A DNA stretch of 64,000 nucleotides, taken from RPQJ01 sp963706535. GTDB lineage: Bacteria > Pseudomonadota > Gammaproteobacteria > Steroidobacterales > Steroidobacteraceae. The notes under the pieces were generated by a model. It had not been told where the DNA came from. It saw only the letters and a program-made list of their open reading frames with translations, and ran no database searches. The position numbers and the translations under genes are program-made. The stretch lies in contig CAVPMU010000003.1 in NCBI GenBank assembly GCA_963706535.1, forward strand, positions 1 to 64,000, written 5' to 3'. Positions 8,124-15,720 of this stretch are shown here, piece after piece; the first letter of the stretch is position 1, and the number at the start of each line of letters is the position of its first letter.

Positions 8124-9074
8124 TGCAGAACGACATTATCCGCGCGCCACATCGGCTGACCAGAAGCAAGGTCTTCACTACAGCCCTGTGCGCCGCGCGA
8201 CGCCCTGAAAAACCCCGCCCAATCAATGCCCGCGCAGCCCGCTTAGCCACGAAATCCGCTCAGTCCATCAGCGAATCGGCGAAGATCGGTTACCAGCGGT
8301 ATCTGTATCACTATCGGCAAACGAGCGGCCCCAAGCACGGCGAGCCGCTCTCGATCGTCGCGCAACTCGGGCAGATGACGGCGATCAAGGCCTGGTTCAA
8401 GTGGCTGGCGCGCCAGAATGTGATCCTCTCGAACCCGGCGGCGGACCTGATCCTGCCGAAAAAGCCGCGCGCGCTGCCGAAAATGATCCTCTCGGTCGAA
8501 GACGTTCGAGCGCGTGCTCGTGCAGTGCGATGTCACGACGGTGCTGGGCCTGCGCAACCGCGCGATCCTGGAAACCTTGTACTCCTCGGGCCTGCGCCGG
8601 CTCGAGCTCGTGCACCTGAAGCGTCACGATGTAAACCTCGCCCAGGGCACGATCCACGTGCGCGCGGGCAAGGGCAACAAGGATCGGCTGGTGCCGCTCG
8701 GGGCGCGCGCGGCGCTGTAGGTGGCGAAATACCTCGACGAGGCGCGGCCGCAGCTGCTGACACGAGAGGACGATCACACACTGTTCCTGCACGATGATGG
8801 CAAGCCCATGAAACCCGGCCGCCTGGGCGATCTGGTGAAGCGGCACCTGGAGCACGCCGGTCTCACGCAGGTCGGCGCCTGTCACCTGTTCCGCCATGCG
8901 ATGGCCACCCACATGCTGGAGAACGGCGCCGACATCCGCTACATCCAGGTGATGCTGGGTCACGCGGACCTGGCGACGACGCAGATCTACACCCAGGTGT
9001 CGCTCGGGAAGTTGAAAGACATCCACGCCGCAACGCATCCGGCAAAGCTCACGCGCGCGGACCGCTCTGCGTGA
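8123..9074 (+). pseudogene. XerC/D-like tyrosine recombinase, broken by a frameshift and a nonsense codon
   Basis: Recognisable homology begins about 8265 (YQRYLYHYRQTSG, AIKAWFKWLARQN), so the N-terminal SAM-like domain is partly missing. After ILSVEDV near 8505 an extra nucleotide shifts the frame to FERVLVQCDVTTVLGLRN. At 8718-8720 an in-frame TAG replaces what is usually a Trp codon (GARAAL-stop-VAKYLDEARP). The catalytic residues are otherwise preserved: Arg in SGLRR, Lys in AGKGNKD, HLFRH, LGHADL and Tyr in QIYTQV. It is a decayed site-specific recombinase in the Rhs module array. Confidence 0.8.
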
Positions 9075-9092
9075 GGCAGACCCTTTGGACCG

Positions 9093-9134
9093 CCCGTCAT
9101 GCCGCGCGCCGCATCGAGCGCGGCTCATGACGGG
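9093..9134. repeat. Perfect 9-bp inverted repeat with extended GC stem
   Basis: CCCGTCATG (9093-9101) and CATGACGGG (9126-9134) are perfect complements. The adjoining bases CCGCGC and GCGCGG can extend the stem with a 2-nt bulge. It lies just after the recombinase remnant. No T-run follows, so it is not a convincing terminator; it could be a recombinase or IS end. Confidence 0.4.
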
Positions 9135-9304
9135 GGATCAAACTCTTTAGCCGCTTGACGGCATCGGCCGCTAAGCGAAAACTCGCCTCCGGGCCTTGTG
9201 CCCACACCGGCGCCGAGCGCGTCGGGGCTCTTTGAAAGTAAACTGCTGATCGTGCTCGGGGAATCGGGTGTCGTTAGGACGAAAGCGCGTTAGCGTCTTC
9301 AGAA

Positions 9305-9865
9305 GATCATGTCAATCTCTATGCATATGTCGGCAACGATCCGCTAAACAAGACCGATCCGACTGGCCAAGCGGCGAATTTCCTGGCCAAGGCGCTGGTG
9401 GATTTCGGGCTGGAGGTTACATTCCAGTATTTGACGACCGGAGAGGCGGACATTGGCTCGGCGCTGATTGAGACCGGCAAGGGCCTGATCAATCCGGCCA
9501 AGACATACGAACGGGCGCGAGACGTAGCGCGGATCACAGCGAAAGAGTTGCGCCGGATGCAACGTAAAGACTTCGATCGGAAACGGGAGCAGGTCCTAAA
9601 GCGCGACAACAACACGTGCACCTACTGCGGTAAGGACGGTAGCCAAGTTGATCATAAGACCTCTGTGGCTGAAGAAGCGGGCAGGGTAAACGCTGGAGAG
9701 AAAACTGCCGATCAGGCGGCAAGGGACCTGGTCAAGGACGAGAACTTGACGACCGCCTGTCCGGCATGCAACGGTCCAGGCGAAAAAGGCACCACGCCGC
9801 TCTCCAGAGAACCTAGCGACGGCGGCTGGGTACCGCCCTTGAAGAGAGACAAGGACAGGCTTTGA
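9305..9865 (+). pseudogene. Rhs module C: displaced tip with HNH-type nuclease domain, no core
   Basis: The homologous frame begins DHVNLYAYVGNDPLNKTDPTG, the conserved end of an Rhs core, with no core upstream. A linker homologous to module B follows (GQAANFLAKALVDFGLE, NPAKTYERAR). The toxin part has CTYCGKDGSQVDH and TACPACN: a Zn-binding C-x2-C pair, the DH of an HNH/McrA-like nuclease and a second C-x2-C pair. It would cleave DNA in a target cell if joined to a delivering Rhs. ATG 9398 is in frame, but no ribosome site is evident. The stop is at 9863-9865. Confidence 0.75.
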
Positions 9866-9870
9866 CTCGA

Positions 9871-10437
9871 ATGTCGACGACCATAACTTTGTTGCCCTTG
9901 CAGAACGCCACACTTGATCATGTGCTGACGAGGTGTCCAGTGCATCCAAGTGCTGAGCTGCGGGAGTTCGCCCTGGCGGGCGCCGATCATCGTTATGTGA
10001 TCGCAGCCGCCCAGGTTAGAGATACGGGTGGCGATGTAGAGCGCTTGATCCTTAATCTCCCGGAATCGACTCCGCATGCTTTCGTAACGGTCACCGACGC
10101 CGAATCCGCTAAGATGGGCCGACTGTTGGCGAACATGGAGAAGTACGAACGATACGTCATGCCTATCGGCGAGTACGAGTTTATCGAACTCTGCAACGAA
10201 GACTACATGGCTGAGAATGGCAGGATCGGGGCAATGATGGTGCCAGTCGAATACAGCTCGACCCTCGCGCGGCTGGATGAGATCTTTTCGTTCCGCGGTC
10301 AGAAGTTGCACTTTCTGATGCCAGTATTCTTAACACCGGAAGAACACGAGTTGCGCACCCGGTCCGGCACGGACGCGTTGCTCGAGTCTTGGAACGAGAC
10401 CGGCCGCGACTTGGTGACATTCTCCGCCGCTCCGTGA
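9871..10437 (+). CDS. Candidate immunity protein of module C
   Basis: ATG 9871 (MSTTITLLPLQN) lies 6 nt past the toxin stop; an in-frame TTG at 9862 would overlap it. GGACAGG upstream is a plausible ribosome site. The ~188-aa acidic, cytosolic protein has a mixed alpha/beta look (RYVIAAAQVRD, LLESWNETGRDLVTF) and no recognised family. Its role as antidote to the HNH tip is inferred only from adjacency. Confidence 0.6.
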   Translation: MSTTITLLPLQNATLDHVLTRCPVHPSAELREFALAGADHRYVIAAAQVRDTGGDVERLILNLPESTPHAFVTVTDAESAKMGRLLANMEKYERYVMPIGEYEFIELCNEDYMAENGRIGAMMVPVEYSSTLARLDEIFSFRGQKLHFLMPVFLTPEEHELRTRSGTDALLESWNETGRDLVTFSAAP

Positions 10438-10541
10438 CGAGATGGGAGCTGCGAAGCAAGATGATGTCGGGCAACCGATCCGGTTGATCGTGGGCCATCC
10501 GGATGGCAAGACGTTTGAATCGGTAGCGCGAACCAAGCCTC

Positions 10542-10574
10542 CGTCAGCAACGGCCGCAACCAGTACACGCGGTT
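10542..10574 (+). repeat. Rhs core scar (33 bp)
   Basis: This segment matches the Rhs core at 968-1000 in 30 of 33 positions (shared block CAACGGCCGCAACCAGTACA), in the same orientation, but out of any long open frame. It is a leftover from recombination or deletion at the end of module C. Confidence 0.6.
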
Positions 10575-11044
10575 TACCAGCTCATTCGAGATCAAATGCC
10601 AAGAGCAGCAGAGCATGTAGGTCCCATGCGCCTCCGAAGCCGTGCTCACGGGGATGATTACCGGACATCGGTCGGACGCTGGGTGACTTCGTTGACGCGC
10701 CGGCGGCGAGCCCTGTTGCCGATGCCTGGCGACCGGCCGCTCCTGGCCGCAAGCTGCCCCTCGGGGACCGCTTCCGGGCGCTCAGATGGCCCCCGTATAG
10801 GTAACACGGGGGCCTACGAATACATGCTGGGCGACAAAGAGCACGTATGAAAGCGTGCCTCCAACCAGCAAATCAAGATCTCCGCCGGAGGGATTGCGGC
10901 CCCGCTCCGCTACTGGCCGCCCCGCTGGGGCCGTTGCCGATGCGCTCCTTCGCCGTGAATCGGCAACGTCCTACCGCGCTGACGCGTGGTAGTCGAAACC
11001 CCAACGTTGTCGCGAGTTCACAAAGCGCTCCGGCTGAGCCGATG
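10575..11044. other. No gene seen; one GC hairpin
   Basis: Only short, compositionally random ORFs occur here and none resembles a known protein. A perfect 9-bp stem, GGCCCCCGT (10788-10796) with ACGGGGGCC (10806-10814) around a 9-nt loop, is the only clear structure; it lacks a T-run. The segment is probably degraded accessory DNA between module C and the group II intron. Confidence 0.5.
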
Positions 11045-11121
11045 AATCGGGTAGGCCGGTGAGCTTACGCCCACCGGCCTCCCACACCACCGTACGTGCG
11101 GTTCCGCATACGGCGGTTCAA
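11045..11121 (-). ncRNA. Group II intron domains V and VI
   Basis: On the minus strand ACCGCCGTATGCGG, GAAC and CGCACGTACGGTGGT form the short, highly conserved domain V hairpin. A GC-rich domain VI stem (GGCCGGTGGGC ... GCTCACCGGCC) follows, then CCTACCCGAT. The apparent CGC catalytic triad, instead of AGC, points to class IIC. Its first bases overlap the last codons of ltrA. Confidence 0.65.
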
Positions 11122-12040
11122 CGGACACACTGGAGCCGCCGGTGGGTGACCACCAGCGAGACCAGCCCCATGCGGGTGAAGAACGCACTCGGCAGCGCCG
11201 CGTTCATGTGCGAGGCCCCGGCATTCCACCAAGGCCCGCGCCCATTCAGCGCGCTGCGCCACGCTCGATCGTCATCGAGCCCGAGTTGGCGGAGCTTGCT
11301 CGCCCGGGTCGCCGGGCGTTTCCACTGCCGCCACAGCAGACAGCGCAGCCGTCGCCGCAGCCACTCGTCGAGAGTCGCGATAGCCCGCAGGCCCTGCGCG
11401 TGCTGGAAGTAACCCAGCCAACCACGCAGCAGCGGGTTCAACTCCTCGATCGTGTGGGCCAGCGATCGGCCGCGCCCGCGCCGCATCAGATCACGGATGC
11501 GTTGCCGCAACCGCTGCACGCTCGCGGCTGCGATCCGCAGGCGCGGCCGGCGATGCACCGTGACGCTGTAGCCGAGGAACACCCTCGACCACGGCCGTGC
11601 CACGGCGCTTTTCGCCGGGTTGATGCGCAGGCGCAAGACCTCCTCGAGGTAGGCCCTGACCCCGCCCATCACCCGCTCCCCCGCCGCCTGACTGCGCACG
11701 TAGATGTTGCAGTCATCGGCGTAGCGGCAGAACGCGAGGCTCCGCCGCTCCAGTTCCCGGTCGAGGTCCGTCAGCAGGATGTTCGACAGCAGCGGCGACA
11801 ACGGCCCGCCCTGCGGCGTGCCCTCCGTCCTCGCCGTGACGAGGCCATCCTGCATCATCCCCGCCTCCAGGAACCGGCGGATCAACTTCAGCACGCGCAC
11901 ATCGCGCACCCGGCGCGCCACCCGCGACATCAGCACGTCGTGGTTCACCCGATCGAAAGACCACTCGACAGACTGCCCACCACCTCGACCATTTTCCCAA
12001 ACGCGTAACGATCGTCCGCCAGCGCCATCCCTTCGAGGGG

Positions 12041-12466
12041 ATGGCGCTCGAGGTGCTGGGCTGGTGCCACCGCCATGGCGAACTGCATCTGACGTTGGTG
12101 CTGCCCGACGGCACGCGCTCGTTGATACCGGCGGTGTGGACCGATCTGCGCTCGCGCGAGTCCGGACAGAGCCTGCAGCGAACTCAGGCTGCATCGCTCG
12201 CCTCCCGCGCTGAACTGCTGCAGGCGCGAACCATCATCGACGCTTTGCTCCGGCAACCAGCGGCTGCAAATACTGCGCAGCCGTCCACATCCACGCCGCA
12301 GGAGAACAGCGATGCAGCAGCTGAGCTTTCTCGAAGCACCGCCACCGCAGAACGCCCCACCCGTGTGGAACGCGCTCGACGAGGAGCACCGCGCGGGCCT
12401 CGTGAAGCGACTCGCCCGACTGATCGCCAAAACAATCGCCCCCATACCCGGAGAGCACGCCGATGA
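12041..12466 (+). CDS. DUF5372-like small protein of the recombinase element
   Basis: ATG 12041 gives 141 residues. In-frame codons just upstream (from about 12005) encode VTIVRQRHPFEG, which fits the conserved HPFHPL motif of DUF5372-type proteins, so the true start may lie further 5' at a non-ATG codon. The domain continues with LPDGTRSLIPAVWTDL, an SH3-like/OB-like beta segment; the C-terminus is Arg-rich and disordered (RARRGAPRGPREATRP). Such proteins are commonly found upstream of element-borne serine recombinases. The function is unknown; DNA binding or a directionality role is a guess. It overlaps the 59-aa ORF in another frame. Confidence 0.6.
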   Translation: MALEVLGWCHRHGELHLTLVLPDGTRSLIPAVWTDLRSRESGQSLQRTQAASLASRAELLQARTIIDALLRQPAAANTAQPSTSTPQENSDAAAELSRSTATAERPTRVERARRGAPRGPREATRPTDRQNNRPHTRRARR

Positions 12467-12491
12467 GCGAACTGAGCAAGATCACGAGTGA
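12312..12491 (+). CDS. 59-aa conserved-looking protein between the DUF5372-like gene and the recombinase
   Basis: ATG 12312 begins MQQLSFLEAPPPQNAPPVWN, continues LDEEHRAGLVKRLARLIAKT and ends EQDHE, with a TGA at 12489-12491. AGGAGAACAGCG just upstream supplies a good ribosome site. The pattern 'LSFLE-Pro-rich-VW..L....R...V..LARLIAK' recurs in tiny ORFs next to transposases and recombinases. It overlaps both neighbours (the DUF5372-like 3' end and the recombinase start at 12463), which suggests translational coupling. The function is unknown. Confidence 0.6.
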   Translation: MQQLSFLEAPPPQNAPPVWNALDEEHRAGLVKRLARLIAKTIAPIPGEHADERTEQDHE

Positions 12492-14691
12492 TCATCTTCG
12501 CCGGCGCGCCGTCGTCTACGTGCGCCAGTCGAGCACTACGCAGGTCGAACACAACCGCGAGTCGACTGCGCGGCAGTATCAGCTTGCCGAACGCGCCGTG
12601 ACGCTCGGCTGGGCACGCGATCAGGTCACTACTATCGACGAAGACCTCGGCGTCTCCGGCTCCGGGCTTGCCGAGCGCACCGGCTTCGCGCGCATGACCG
12701 CCGAAGTCGCGCTCGGCGAGATCGGCATCGTGCTGGGGCTGGAGGTCTCGCGCCTGGCCCGCAATAACGCCGACTGGTATCGCCTGCTCGATCTGTGCGG
12801 TGTAACTCACACGCTCATCGGCGATGCCGACGGCATCTATCACCCTGGGCTGTTCAACGATCGCCTGGTGTTGGGACTCAAGGGCACGATGTCCGAGGCA
12901 GAGCTGCATGTCCTGCGCGCGCGGCTGCTCGGCGGCATCCGCAACAAGGCGGCGCGCGGTGAGCTGCATCGCGGACTGCCGGTCGGCCTGGTGCGCGGCG
13001 AAGCCGATGGGGAGGTACTGTTGCATCCGGATGAGTCGGTTCGGGCTGCGATCCGCGTCGTCTTCGAGCGCTTCGCCGAGATGGGTTCGGCACGGCGTGT
13101 GTGGTTGTGGTTGCGCTCGCAGGGCTTGCGCTTCCCGCTGCAGTCGAACACGCTTCAGGATGTTCGCTGGGTAGCGCCGACCTACACCAAGGTCCATGAG
13201 GTTCTCACCAACCCGTTCTACGCCGGTGTTTACGTGTATGGCCGGACACAGCAGACCTGTTATCTCGATGAGGGCGGCCGGCTCCGCAAGCGCATCCGAC
13301 AGCGCCCCCGCGCCGAGTGGCCCGTCTTCATCCGCGACCATCACGAAGGCTTCATCGACTGGCAGACCTTTGAAGCCAACCAGCAGCGCCTCGCGCAGAA
13401 CACTCGTCCACGCCCGCATCACAGCGGAGGTGCCGTGAGAGAGGGTGCAGCGCTGCTGCAGGGGATCGCCGTGTGCGGGCACTGCGGGCGGCGCCTCGCC
13501 GTGCATTACAGCGGCCGATACTCGGCGCCCGGCTATCACTGCGCCGGCAAGAACATCGTCAACGGCCGCGGTGAGTACTGTCTGAACGTCGGCGGCGTGC
13601 AGATCGATGCGGCGGTCGCCGCGGCGTTCCTCGCCGCGCTGGCGCCCGCCGGGCTCAGCGCCTCGCTCGAGGCCATCGAGCAGCTCGAAGCCGATCACGA
13701 AACCACACTCGCGCAGTTCAGGCGCGACGTCGAACGCGCGCAGTACGGTGCCCAACGCGCCGAGCGGCGCTATCGCGCGGTCGATCCGGAGAATCGCCTC
13801 GTCGCACGCGGCCTCGAAGCGGAGTGGGAACGCGCTCTTCAGGAACTGAAGGCGACCGAAGCCGAGCTCGCGCAGCGCGAGCACTCGCGGCCTCGGCCGC
13901 TCACGCGCCAAGAGCGCGACTCGATCCTCTCGCTTGGTAAAGATCTCGAACGCGTGTGGTCGGCTCCCACCACGAGCGATCGTGACCGCAAGGAACTGCT
14001 GCGCGCGCTGCTCGAGGATGTCACGCTGAACGTTGAGCGCGAGAGGTCCACCGCGCATCTGATGCTGCGATGGCGCGGCGGACTGTTGAGCGAAGTCGAT
14101 GTGCCGCTGCCGCGTTCGCACCCCGCGCCAATCCGCACCGCCGATGACACGATCGATCTGCTGCGTCGCCTGGCCGCGCATTACTCCGACGCCACGATCG
14201 CCGGCATCCTCAATCGCCAGGGGCGCACGACCGCTACCGGCCTGTCGTTCACCGCCAATCGCGTGAGCAGTCTGCGCACGCACTGGAACATCCTGTGCTT
14301 CGAGTCGCGGCCGCAAACGGGCGACGGAGAATGCATGACGGTGGAGCGCGCCGCGGGCACACTCGGTATCGCACCCTCGACCTTGCATCGCTGGCTCAAC
14401 GATGGCTTCATCGCTGGCGAGCAGATCACGCCCGGTGCGCCGTGGCGCATCCGTCTCACCGACGAGCTGCGCGCGCGCTTCGTGGAGAACACACCCAACG
14501 GTTACGTGACGATGCTCAAAGCAACGCACCTGCTCGGCGTCTCGCGCCAGACGATCTTGCAGCGTGTAAAGCGTGGCGAGCTCAAAGCCGTCCACGTGCA
14601 TCGCGGACGAGCAAAGGGCCTGAGAATACAAGTACCTGCTGCTGCTCCTGATCTCTTCAACCCGCAATCCACAGATGGAGGTGTAGTGTGA
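12463..14691 (+). CDS. Large serine recombinase (742 aa)
   Basis: The N-terminal resolvase domain has YVRQSS with the nucleophilic Ser at about 23-24, EDLGVSGSGLAERTGF and LGLEVSRLARN. The recombinase domain covers about 170-290, followed by a zinc ribbon (VCGHCGRRL ... YHCAG ... YC) at about 340-385 and a coiled coil at about 400-470. The C-terminus adds two helix-turn-helix segments (AAGTLGIAPSTLHRWL; ATHLLGVSRQTILQRV) like MerR/excisionase folds, an unusual extension. It catalyses integration and excision of its element by a Ser-linked double-strand break at a 2-bp core. Intact, with ATG 12463 as start. Confidence 0.9.
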   Translation: MSELSKITSDHLRRRAVVYVRQSSTTQVEHNRESTARQYQLAERAVTLGWARDQVTTIDEDLGVSGSGLAERTGFARMTAEVALGEIGIVLGLEVSRLARNNADWYRLLDLCGVTHTLIGDADGIYHPGLFNDRLVLGLKGTMSEAELHVLRARLLGGIRNKAARGELHRGLPVGLVRGEADGEVLLHPDESVRAAIRVVFERFAEMGSARRVWLWLRSQGLRFPLQSNTLQDVRWVAPTYTKVHEVLTNPFYAGVYVYGRTQQTCYLDEGGRLRKRIRQRPRAEWPVFIRDHHEGFIDWQTFEANQQRLAQNTRPRPHHSGGAVREGAALLQGIAVCGHCGRRLAVHYSGRYSAPGYHCAGKNIVNGRGEYCLNVGGVQIDAAVAAAFLAALAPAGLSASLEAIEQLEADHETTLAQFRRDVERAQYGAQRAERRYRAVDPENRLVARGLEAEWERALQELKATEAELAQREHSRPRPLTRQERDSILSLGKDLERVWSAPTTSDRDRKELLRALLEDVTLNVERERSTAHLMLRWRGGLLSEVDVPLPRSHPAPIRTADDTIDLLRRLAAHYSDATIAGILNRQGRTTATGLSFTANRVSSLRTHWNILCFESRPQTGDGECMTVERAAGTLGIAPSTLHRWLNDGFIAGEQITPGAPWRIRLTDELRARFVENTPNGYVTMLKATHLLGVSRQTILQRVKRGELKAVHVHRGRAKGLRIQVPAAAPDLFNPQSTDGGVV

Positions 14692-15649
14692 AGAACGATC
14701 CAAGAACTTCTCCAGATCAAGATCCACCACCCAGCGCCGACCCTCGCCGATGTACGCCTGTGCCTGCTTCACCGCCTGTCCCGCCGAGCGTCCCGGCCGG
14801 AAGCCGTAGCTCCATTCCGAGAACGTCGGCTCGAACACCGGCGACAGCACTTGCTGCAGCGCCTGCTGGATCAGCCGGTCCATCACCGTCGGGATGCCGA
14901 GCTCGCGCTGGCCACCGTCCGGCTTCGGGATCGTCACCCGTCGTACCGGACTGGGCCGGTACGTCCCCCGCAGCAACCGTGCGCGAATGTCGGGCCAGGC
15001 GGTCTTCAGGGATTGGCCAGTCTGTTCGAGGTCCAGACCGTCCACCCCCGCCGACCCCCTGTTGGCCTTCACACGCTGCCACGCCCGCTGCAGGTTCTCT
15101 CTCGTCAGTGCCGCCGCAAGCAGCGTCCCTGACCCTGTGCCTGCGGTGTCGCGCCGCGGGCCTCGGGCTTCGTCGCTGGACGCTTCGTGTGCGGCTTCAC
15201 CGACCCTACCCCGTCCCGCCCGGATCGCTCCGGCATCTGACGCATGGCCCTCGACATCGGCACCCCCTCGTGCACTTCCGCTCGTTCAGCCCTTCGCTCC
15301 ATACCGGCAGCTACTACGGCTCCGGCTGACTTCTCGCTCCGGCTCATCACCGTCGCCCCTTCAGGCGCAAGGCGAGATCTCCCCGGGTAAGAACACACTC
15401 CTTCGCTGCACAACCGCCGGATCTACGCCGCCTCGCCTTGATCACGAGAGTTTCGCGGCCCTTTGCCCGCTCGCCCTGCCCGGCACCGCCTTCTATCCGG
15501 TTCTTGTTCATCGGCTCGCAGCTGCGCTCCACGCTTCCTCCCCACACTCGGTCACCCTCATGCAGTTGCGCTTCACTTCACTCGCTATGATCAACTCGTG
15601 GCGGGACCTGCACCCGCAGGAGTGCGCCCGTGCCGGGCGCACAAAGAAG

Positions 15650-15681
15650 AGGCCCGTGGTGATTTCACCACGGGCCTTTTT
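15650..15681. terminator. Bidirectional rho-independent terminator; probable target of the intron
   Basis: GGCCCGTGGTGA (15651-15662) and TCACCACGGGCC (15665-15676) form a perfect 12-bp stem, 13 bp with A15650/T15677. It is followed on the plus strand by TTTTT (15677-15681) and on the minus strand by TCTTCTTT, directly abutting the intron 5' end at 15642. The gene it originally terminated is not identifiable. Confidence 0.75.
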
Positions 15682-15720
15682 CATTGCGCGATAGCGCAAT
15701 TTCTCGCATCAGCATTAGAC

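Larger units (their letters stand above)
11956..14703 (+). mobile_element. Serine-recombinase mobile element inserted in ltrA (~2.75 kb)
   Basis: The ends are deduced by rebuilding ltrA: left sequence GATCGAA (11951-11957) and right AAGAACTT (from 14702) share the dinucleotide AA, and removing 11957-14702 or the equivalent restores the frame. There are no terminal inverted repeats and no longer duplication, which is typical of elements moved by large serine recombinases with a 2-bp crossover core. Cargo is limited to three genes on one strand: a DUF5372-like protein, a 59-aa ORF and the recombinase. Confidence 0.75.
11118..15347 (-). pseudogene. ltrA: Group II intron reverse transcriptase/maturase, split and frameshifted
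   Basis: The start is ATG 15347 (MSRSEKSAGAVVAAG). The N-terminal part shifts frame near 15118, where one base seems lost: QGQG continues as RCLRRH-stop, while the next frame gives TLLAAALTRENLQRAWQRVK. RT blocks then follow (RGSAGVDGL, YGFRPGRSAGQAV, WVVDLDLEKF). The gene is interrupted between 14704 and 11956 and resumes at FDRVNHDVLMSRV, then TPQGGPLSPLL, the catalytic FCRYADD and the maturase thumb (NPLLRGWLGYFQHA). Joining the halves regenerates LEKFFDRVNHD exactly. The product would reverse-transcribe and splice the intron; as it stands it is inactive. Confidence 0.8.
11045..15642 (-). mobile_element. Group II intron (probably class IIC), split by a second mobile element
   Basis: On the minus strand the 5' end GTGCGCCC starts at 15642. 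It is preceded by a terminator-type hairpin (15651-15676) and its T-rich tail, the preferred target of class IIC introns. The 3' end, near 11045, has a typical domain V/VI ending in CCTACCCGAT. Without the 2.75-kb inserted element the intron would be about 1.85 kb, a usual size. It encodes its own maturase (ltrA). The insertion and a frameshift in ltrA mean it cannot move autonomously, although the RNA could splice in trans if another maturase exists. The 3' boundary is approximate. Confidence 0.75.

Noticed and set aside
9093..9134. attC-like site of an integron
   Set aside because: The tyrosine recombinase lacks the integron-integrase insertion, and no repeated attC structures or cassette array are present.
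10442..10657. 71-aa ORF after Imm C
   Set aside because: It is Ser/Ala/Arg-rich, contains an Rhs scar read out of frame, has no ribosome site and no recognisable domain.
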